From NCBI GenBank assembly GCA_023254815.1, contig JALRKI010000158.1, positions 1-6,284 of the forward strand: a stretch of DNA of 6,284 nucleotides, written 5' to 3'. This document shows positions 1-6,284 of this stretch, piece by piece. The notes under the pieces were generated by a model. It worked only from the letters and a program-made list of their open reading frames with translations, was not told the origin of the DNA and did no database searches. Within the stretch, counting starts at the first letter, position 1. Each line of letters begins with the position of its first letter. Origin of the DNA: Flavobacteriaceae bacterium. Lineage in GTDB: Bacteria; Bacteroidota; Bacteroidia; Flavobacteriales; Flavobacteriaceae. Made by a program: the position numbers and the translations under genes.

Positions 1-1893
<1,893 letters not shown>

Positions 1894-1899
1894 AAAAAT

Positions 1900-3153
1900 T
1901 TATTTGATTAATCCAACAACCTTGAGAGCTTCTTTGATTTTAGAATAACTGGCTTTCGCATCACAATCCAAGCCAACTGAAAATCGGATTAAACCTGGAC
2001 TCAGTCCCATGCTGATTTGCTCTTCTTTGGGTATTTCAGAGGATGTTGAACTGCCTGAGGCGCTGAATAGCGTTCTATAAAAACCTAAACTAACGGCCAA
2101 ATACCCTACGTTTCGCTCTTGCATAGCCTCCATTAAGGCAGAGGCATTGTCCTCGGTTTCAACATCTATGGCGAGCATTCCACCATAGCCATAATCAGGA
2201 TGCATCATAGATTGGTATAACTTATGAGATTTGTGTGATGTTAAACCAGGATAAAGCGTTCGTATGCCGTCGGCTTCAAATTGTTGGGCGAAATACATGG
2301 CATTTTTGCTATGCTGGGGCATGCGCACATGCAATGTTCTCAAATTTTTCATAATGGAGGCCGCCCTCAAACTGTCTAAAGTAGACCCCAACAGCATAGC
2401 CGCGCCATCAGTAACATTGCACAAATCGTCAACCAATTCCCTTGTTGTACAAAGTACACCGGCAACCGTATCGCTGCTTCCATTGATAAATTTTGTCAAA
2501 CTGTGAATAACAATATCTGCTCCTAAATTCGCTGGCGCAACGCTGAGAGGCGAAAAGGTGTTGTCCACGACCAGCTTAATGTTATATTTTTTTGCAATTT
2601 TTGACAACGCTGCGATATCGGCAATTTCCATCAAGGGATTGCTGACGGTTTCACAATACAAAATTTTGGTATTAGGGGTAATCGCAGCCTCGACTTGCTC
2701 TAAATTGGTAATGTCAACAAAGTCTGTTTTCAGCTGAAATTTTGGCGCAAAATTCTTAAGAAAGGCAAAGGTACCTCCGTAAATTGTTCTACTCGAAACT
2801 ACATGGTCTCCAGCTTGACACAGGTGAAGAAAAATGGGAGTAATAGCACCCATTCCTGAGGCCGTGACTAGAGCCGCTTGAGTGTTTTCCATGGCAGCTA
2901 AAGCCTTTGCCAAGTACAAGTTCGATGGCGTAGAATGTCTAGAATAAAGGTAGCATCCATCGGCATTACCCTCGAAGGTGTCAAACATGGTTTTGGCGGC
3001 CAAGAAGGTGTATGTTGAGGAATCGGAAATTGATGGATTCACGCCACCAAATTCCCCGAAATATTGTAAATCTTGAATTGCGTTAGCTGGATCAAAAGCC
3101 ATAGGAGTAATTTTGGTAGCAAGATAATAATTTTTGAGAGCATTGAATTCCAT
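1900..3153 (-). CDS. Trans-sulfuration-family PLP enzyme, possible methionine gamma-lyase (cystathionine gamma-synthase family)
   Basis: This cytoplasmic Cys/Met-metabolism PLP enzyme is 417 residues from the ATG at 3153. Visible residues, numbered from that start, are YSR (70-72, phosphate contacts from the partner subunit), SGMGAI (99-104, phosphate loop), IYGG (124-127), VVDNTF (195-200, with Asp197 for the pyridine nitrogen), SLTKF (218-222, with Lys221 as Schiff-base lysine) and GLIRFSVGLD (387-396, with Arg390 for the substrate carboxylate). The fold and chemistry are therefore clear, but the reaction (methionine gamma-lyase, cystathionine gamma-lyase or gamma-synthase) is not. The position of the cysteine typical of Pseudomonas methionine gamma-lyase is Gly127. 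It is somewhat longer than those enzymes (about 390-400 residues), with roughly 25 extra N-terminal residues. A longer frame from a TTG at 3186 exists, but it starts inside a palindrome and is disfavoured; a shorter start at the ATG at 3102 is possible. The NhaC-family gene follows 6 bp downstream. Confidence 0.85.
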   Translation of the reverse strand: MEFNALKNYYLATKITPMAFDPANAIQDLQYFGEFGGVNPSISDSSTYTFLAAKTMFDTFEGNADGCYLYSRHSTPSNLYLAKALAAMENTQAALVTASGMGAITPIFLHLCQAGDHVVSSRTIYGGTFAFLKNFAPKFQLKTDFVDITNLEQVEAAITPNTKILYCETVSNPLMEIADIAALSKIAKKYNIKLVVDNTFSPLSVAPANLGADIVIHSLTKFINGSSDTVAGVLCTTRELVDDLCNVTDGAAMLLGSTLDSLRAASIMKNLRTLHVRMPQHSKNAMYFAQQFEADGIRTLYPGLTSHKSHKLYQSMMHPDYGYGGMLAIDVETEDNASALMEAMQERNVGYLAVSLGFYRTLFSASGSSTSSEIPKEEQISMGLSPGLIRFSVGLDCDAKASYSKIKEALKVVGLIK

Positions 3154-3174
3154 ACCAATTTGAAACACTTCAGT

Positions 3175-3188
3175 AATTGTTAACAATT
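3175..3188. promoter_or_regulatory. Perfect 14-bp palindrome in divergent promoter region, possible operator
   Basis: AATTGTTAACAATT is a perfect inverted repeat with no spacer. It lies between the divergent PLP-enzyme gene and lpdA. It ends 4 bp before the lpdA -33 element and lies 21 bp upstream of the PLP gene's ATG at 3153, so a dimeric regulator bound here could act on either gene. The symmetry is seen directly; a regulatory role is inferred. The sequence is A/T-rich, which raises the chance of coincidence. An 8-bp direct repeat, CAATTTGA, also occurs at 3156-3163 and 3184-3191, overlapping one end. I did not find a good TAnnTTTG box for the PLP gene here. Confidence 0.4.
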
Positions 3189-3192
3189 TGAC

Positions 3193-3222
3193 TTTGAATT
3201 AGTCTTGTAATCCCTATTTTTG
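3193..3222 (+). promoter_or_regulatory. Bacteroidota-type promoter of lpdA
   Basis: TTTG at 3193-3196 and TATTTTTG at 3215-3222 match the Bacteroidota -33 (TTTG) and -7 (TAnnTTTG) elements exactly, with 18 bp between them. Transcription would begin a few bases after 3222, around 3225-3229. That is at or past the ATG at 3224, so translation should start at the in-frame ATG at 3245, preceded by an A/C-rich leader (about 16-20 nt). This is the best promoter match in the window. Confidence 0.65.
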
Positions 3223-3244
3223 CATGGTTATTAAAACAACAACA

Positions 3245-4651
3245 ATGACAAAATTTGATGTGGCCATTATCGGCTCGGGACCAGGAGGATATGTAGCGGC
3301 AATTCGCTGTGCTCAGTTAGGCATGAAGACTGCGCTTATTGAGAAATACAATACTCTTGGTGGCACTTGTCTCAATGTAGGATGTATTCCGAGCAAAGCC
3401 CTCTTAGACTCTTCTCATCATTATGAAGATGCCCTTAAGCATTTTGGCTCTCATGGCATTGAGGTTGTCGGTTCTGTCAAGGTTAATCTTGAAAAGATGA
3501 TTGCCAGAAAGCAAGAAGTGGTGGATCAAACCACTGCAGGATTGGAATTTTTGATGAAAAAAAATGACATCACTGTTTATCAAGGTTTGGGCAGTTTTAA
3601 AGACCAAAAAACAATAACTGTAAGCAAGTCAGATGGTTCCAGTGAAGACCTAGAAGCGAATAACATTGTTATCGCCACTGGTAGTAAGCCTAACAATTTG
3701 CCCTTCATTCAGTTAGACAAAGAAAGAATTATCACTTCGACAGAGGCTCTCAAACTCAAGGAGATTCCCAAGCACATGATTGTAGTTGGAGGAGGAGTAA
3801 TAGGTCTTGAGTTGGGTCAGGTTTACTCCCGTTTAGGTGCCGAAGTGACAGTGGTGGAATACATGGACCGAATCATACCCACTATGGATTCAGGCTTGTC
3901 TAAAGAGTTGACGAAAGTGTTTAAAAAAGCTAAAGTCAATATTTTGACATCTCACCAGGTCACGTCAGTTGATCGCAATAAAGATGTGGTAGTGCTAAAG
4001 GCTACAGACAAAACAGGAAAAGAAATTGAAGTTAAAGGCGATTATTGTCTCATTTCCGTGGGTCGCAAACCTTATACAGAAGGACTTAACTTGGCTGCCG
4101 CTGGTGTGGTCACTGATGAAAGAGGACGAGTTGTTGTAAATGATCATTTGCAAACCAATGTGAACCACATTTATGCCATTGGCGACGTTGTTAAGGGTGC
4201 CATGTTGGCCCACAAAGCTGAAGAAGAAGGGACTTTTGTCGCCGAAACCATTGCTGGGCAACGTCCACATATAGATTACAATTTGATTCCAAATGTTGTT
4301 TACACTTGGCCTGAGGTAGCCGCTGTTGGTAAAACAGAAGAACAACTCAAAGCTGAAGGGATCAGTTATAAAATTGGACAATTTCCGATGCGTGCCTTGG
4401 GTCGTAGTCGAGCGAGTATGGACTTAGATGGCTTCGTAAAAGTACTTGCCGATGCCGCTACGGACGAAGTGTTAGGTGTTCACATCATTGGAGCCAGAGC
4501 CGCCGATTTGATCGCGGAGGCTGTGGTGGCCATGGAATACCGTGCTTCTGCAGAGGACATATCGAGGATGTCTCACGCTCACCCTACGTTTGCCGAAGCA
4601 GTAAAGGAGGCTGCTTTAGCGGCCACAGAAAATCGTGCGCTACACATTTAG
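3245..4651 (+). CDS. lpdA: Dihydrolipoamide dehydrogenase (E3)
   Basis: This 468-residue flavoprotein reoxidises dihydrolipoyl groups of 2-oxoacid dehydrogenase complexes (pyruvate, 2-oxoglutarate, branched-chain) and the glycine cleavage system, making NADH in the cytoplasm. The domains appear in order. The FAD site is GSGPGG (10-15). The redox-active disulfide is Cys42/Cys47 in GGTCLNVGCIPSK. ATGSKP is at 144-149. The NAD site VGGGVIGLELG (181-191) is followed by Glu205 in VVE. YAIGD (310-314) is the second FAD contact. The dimerisation domain ends in HAHPTFAE, with the catalytic pair His446/Glu451. All key residues and the length are normal for E3. I start it at the ATG at 3245 because the better-placed promoter makes the ATG at 3224 unlikely to lie within the message. 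No E1 or E2 gene adjoins it, so it is a stand-alone copy that may serve several complexes. Its stop overlaps a convergent micro-ORF. Confidence 0.96.
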   Translation: MTKFDVAIIGSGPGGYVAAIRCAQLGMKTALIEKYNTLGGTCLNVGCIPSKALLDSSHHYEDALKHFGSHGIEVVGSVKVNLEKMIARKQEVVDQTTAGLEFLMKKNDITVYQGLGSFKDQKTITVSKSDGSSEDLEANNIVIATGSKPNNLPFIQLDKERIITSTEALKLKEIPKHMIVVGGGVIGLELGQVYSRLGAEVTVVEYMDRIIPTMDSGLSKELTKVFKKAKVNILTSHQVTSVDRNKDVVVLKATDKTGKEIEVKGDYCLISVGRKPYTEGLNLAAAGVVTDERGRVVVNDHLQTNVNHIYAIGDVVKGAMLAHKAEEEGTFVAETIAGQRPHIDYNLIPNVVYTWPEVAAVGKTEEQLKAEGISYKIGQFPMRALGRSRASMDLDGFVKVLADAATDEVLGVHIIGARAADLIAEAVVAMEYRASAEDISRMSHAHPTFAEAVKEAALAATENRALHI

Positions 4652-4758
4652 GATTTGTGCAGGGCAAAGTGCATCGAACTCACAATAATGACGAGAACGA
4701 ACAACACTAACAGTAATATTACAAGGGTTTTCGGCTTTTTGTTTTGAGGCTGGTTCAT
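4648..4758 (-). CDS. Hypothetical 36-residue single-span membrane protein
   Basis: A small ORF running from the ATG at 4758 to a TAA at 4650-4648 encodes 36 residues. It has a polar, lysine-bearing N terminus (MNQPQNKKPK), a continuous hydrophobic stretch (TLVILLLVLFVLVIIVSS, residues 11-28) and a short tail MHFALHKS. This is the pattern of a one-span inner-membrane micro-protein, probably with the basic end in the cytoplasm. I do not recognise a family and assign no function. Its stop overlaps the last 4 bp of lpdA tail to tail, and it is divergent from pabB. No strong promoter box or Shine-Dalgarno sequence was found upstream, although absence of the latter is normal in this genome. The clean positive-end/hydrophobic pattern argues for coding, but the short length leaves chance possible. 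Confidence 0.5.
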   Translation of the reverse strand: MNQPQNKKPKTLVILLLVLFVLVIIVSSMHFALHKS

Positions 4759-4773
4759 GATCTAAAGTTTAAT

Positions 4774-4815
4774 CCCCAAACGCTCGAACGATTTATAGTA
4801 GGTTAACATTTGGGG
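4774..4815. repeat. 7-bp inverted repeat with 28-nt loop between micro-ORF and pabB
   Basis: CCCCAAA at 4774-4780 is mirrored by TTTGGGG at 4809-4815. It sits in the 135-bp gene-free stretch (4759-4893) between two divergent genes. It could be a hairpin in the 5' leader of the micro-ORF transcript, a pair of protein-binding half sites, or chance. There is no U-run placed as in an intrinsic terminator. The G/C-rich arms stand out from the surrounding A/T-rich sequence. Apart from this and a weak promoter-like box near 4868, I see nothing else in the stretch. Confidence 0.3.
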
Positions 4816-4867
4816 TAAAATGTGTCCTAAAATTACACTTTTTATTCCTTACGACCACGCTAAAATG

Positions 4868-4875
4868 TATTTTTA
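4868..4875 (+). promoter_or_regulatory. Weak -7-like box upstream of pabB
   Basis: TATTTTTA differs from TAnnTTTG only at the last base. It lies 18 bp before the TTG start of pabB, which would give a short leader. No TTTG is found at the expected -33 distance; the best stretch there is TTCC (4845-4848). The call rests on position and partial match only. Confidence 0.25.
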
Positions 4876-4893
4876 CAATTTAACGAATGAACA

Positions 4894-6219
4894 TTGAACA
4901 GGCTTACCAAAACTTTTGAACTCGAGGATAAAGACCTCTTTTTAAAGCAGTTATTTCAATGGGCTGAGAACTTCGATACCCTGTTGTGGCTAGACGGCAA
5001 TGATTACCCCTTGAAAGAAACCAAACACGACTTGATTTTTGCCGTAGGAGCTTTGACGGAGATTGCTGTTCAGTCAGGATCTGGTTTTCAAAGGTTTCAA
5101 GAATTTCAAGAACAGATCCAAGATTGGTGTTTTGGCTATTTTTCTTATGATCTCAAAAACGAATTATTCGATCTGTCATCTTCCAATGCCGATGGTTTAA
5201 TTTTTCCTGAATTGTGGTTTTTTCAACCAGAAAAAATATTTTTTGTAAATGGCAATTCGGTCAGCCTTCATTACCCACCAGCATTAGCGGAGGACATTTC
5301 TGTCGACATGAATACCATTTCGAACTTAAAAATAAATCAATCAAGTCAGTTGAGCAAAGCGGCGAATTTGGAAGCGCGCATGACCAAAGAAGACTACCTC
5401 AATAAGGTCAATGCATTGAAGGGGCACATCCAAAAGGGAGACATCTATGAGGTTAATTTTTGCATGGAGTGGTTCCAAAAGGGACTAAAAATTAACCCAT
5501 ACGGAGTTTTTAATCAACTTAACCAACTTTCGGCAGCGCCATTTTCATGTTTTTTAAGGCATAAGGATAGGTATGCCATGTCGGCTTCACCTGAACGTTA
5601 CTTGATGAAAACGGGTCAGCATTTGATTTCCCAGCCCATCAAGGGCACTTCAAAGCGGTTTGAAGATCAATCGCTCGATATGGCCTCGAAAAATTATTTG
5701 TCACAAAGCGAAAAGGAGCGAAGCGAAAATGTTATGATTGTCGATTTGGTGCGCAACGATTTGTCAAAGGTGGCTCAAAAGGGAAGTGTTGCGGTCAACG
5801 AATTGTTTGGGATTTATTCTTTTGAACAGGTCCATCACATGATCAGCACAATAAGTGCAGACCTTAAAGAAGACCTCACAGCCCTTGACGCCATAAAAGC
5901 CAGTTTCCCGATGGGAAGTATGACAGGAGCGCCAAAATTGAGAGCCATGCAGTTGATTGAAGATTTTGAAGTCAGCAAAAGAGGCTTGTATTCTGGTGCT
6001 ATCGGATATTTTGAACCCAATGGAGATTTTGATTTTAATGTGGCCATACGAGCCATACTGTACAATCAGTCCGAGCAATACGTTTCCTACAGTGTGGGCA
6101 GTGCAATTACGGCTGCTAGTGAAGCAGAGGCCGAGTATGAAGAATGTCTGCTAAAGGCCAATGCCTTATCACGGGTTTTGACACAGGACGATTTTACTAA
6201 AGCAGCCAGCCATGATTAG
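4894..6219 (+). CDS. pabB: Aminodeoxychorismate synthase component I (chorismate-binding, PabB-like)
   Basis: This 441-residue chorismate-utilising enzyme most likely aminates chorismate to 4-amino-4-deoxychorismate for p-aminobenzoate and folate synthesis, working with a separate glutamine amidotransferase not present in this window. The catalytic domain begins near residue 163 with MTKEDYLNKVNALKGHIQKG and contains GDIYEVNF (182-189), SASPERYL (230-237), PIKGTSKR (248-255), SENVMIVDLVRNDL (277-290), PMGSMTGAPKLRAMQLIE (339-356) and GLYSGAIGYF (364-373). Lys250 in PIKGT is the hallmark of PabB; anthranilate synthase TrpE usually has alanine there. No LLES-type tryptophan-binding motif was noticed near the N terminus. 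The start is a TTG, as there is no in-frame ATG before residue 163 and a TGA lies two codons upstream. Residues from about 4 onward (LTKTFEL, then LFQWAENFDTLLWLDGNDY) fit the N terminus of Bacteroidota homologues as I recall them. It overlaps tilS by 8 bp. TrpE-like function is the main alternative. Confidence 0.88.
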   Translation: MNRLTKTFELEDKDLFLKQLFQWAENFDTLLWLDGNDYPLKETKHDLIFAVGALTEIAVQSGSGFQRFQEFQEQIQDWCFGYFSYDLKNELFDLSSSNADGLIFPELWFFQPEKIFFVNGNSVSLHYPPALAEDISVDMNTISNLKINQSSQLSKAANLEARMTKEDYLNKVNALKGHIQKGDIYEVNFCMEWFQKGLKINPYGVFNQLNQLSAAPFSCFLRHKDRYAMSASPERYLMKTGQHLISQPIKGTSKRFEDQSLDMASKNYLSQSEKERSENVMIVDLVRNDLSKVAQKGSVAVNELFGIYSFEQVHHMISTISADLKEDLTALDAIKASFPMGSMTGAPKLRAMQLIEDFEVSKRGLYSGAIGYFEPNGDFDFNVAIRAILYNQSEQYVSYSVGSAITAASEAEAEYEECLLKANALSRVLTQDDFTKAASHD

Positions 6220-6284
6220 TCGTTTCAAGCAGCATGTCACCCATTCTTGGCCAAACATCGTCAAGAAAAAGTCTTTACTTGCCT
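6212..6284 (+). CDS. tilS: tRNA-Ile lysidine synthetase TilS, N-terminal fragment (cut by window edge)
   Basis: Only 24 codons are visible, from the ATG at 6212: MISRFKQHV, then a variable stretch, then VKKKSLLA. This is the pattern that precedes the SGGxDS ATP-binding loop in TilS (a helix, then a basic KKLLVAVSGG-like strand), so the signature motif should follow just past the window edge. TilS modifies C34 of the AUA-reading tRNA-Ile to lysidine, an essential step in the cytoplasm. The start lies inside the end of pabB in another frame (8-bp overlap), which indicates co-transcription and probably translational coupling, since no Shine-Dalgarno sequence is visible. The order pabB-like then tilS is, as I recall, common in Bacteroidota. 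Identity rests on a short match plus context. Confidence 0.75.
   Translation, partial: MISRFKQHVTHSWPNIVKKKSLLA

Noticed and set aside
3404..4381. Minus-strand open frames inside lpdA (3404-3607 and 3995-4381)
   Set aside because: They are antisense to well-conserved E3 sequence with all catalytic motifs and have no features of their own.
4688..4747. Plus-strand 19-codon ORF antisense to the micro-ORF
   Set aside because: It is Asn/Thr-rich with no pattern; the minus-strand reading gives a clean membrane-peptide profile and is the better explanation.
4652..4750. Possible terminator after lpdA around GTGCA/TGCAT (4656-4672)
   Set aside because: The stem would be about 5 bp with a wobble pair and no following T-run; the region is better explained as the coding end of the micro-ORF.
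5764..6154. Several open frames within the 3' half of pabB on both strands
   Set aside because: The pabB frame there carries the PMGSMTGAPK and GLYSGAIGYF motifs; the alternatives are shadows.

Overview
The window looks like ordinary chromosomal DNA from a member of the Bacteroidota, probably near the Flavobacteriia/Cryomorphaceae. Three observations support this. None of the start codons has a Shine-Dalgarno sequence; the leaders are A/T-rich instead. The best promoter-like sites match the Bacteroidota TTTG / TAnnTTTG pattern. The gene order pabB-like then tilS, and the protein sequences themselves, resemble that phylum. No mobile element, CRISPR array, tRNA or rRNA is visible, and no gene-free stretch exceeds about 135 bases.

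Left part, minus strand (1-3153): transcription runs right to left. A trans-sulfuration-family PLP enzyme (start about 3153, stop at 1900) is followed after only 6 bp by an NhaC-family sodium/proton antiporter-like transporter (1893 to 403), so the two form a probable operon. After 121 bp comes the 5' end of katG, a catalase-peroxidase cut by the window edge. katG has its own candidate promoter. The PLP enzyme and transporter pairing suggests joint uptake and breakdown of a sulfur amino acid, but substrate and ion remain inferred.

Middle (3154-4893): a 91-bp divergent intergenic region separates the PLP enzyme from lpdA (dihydrolipoamide dehydrogenase, plus strand). It holds a perfect 14-bp palindrome and a near-consensus promoter for lpdA. 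These show that the longest reading frames of both flanking genes overstate their N termini. Beyond lpdA, a 36-codon single-membrane-span micro-ORF lies on the minus strand, overlapping the lpdA stop codon tail to tail. A 135-bp gene-free stretch then carries a 7-bp inverted repeat.

Right part, plus strand (4894-6284): a chorismate-binding enzyme, called aminodeoxychorismate synthase component I (pabB, folate pathway) because of its PIKGT lysine, starts at an apparent TTG codon. It overlaps by 8 bp the start of tilS (tRNA-Ile lysidine synthetase), which runs off the window.

No clearly new biological system is present. The points most worth following are the PLP enzyme/NhaC pair, the palindrome in the divergent promoter region, the micro-ORF, and the unusual pabB start.
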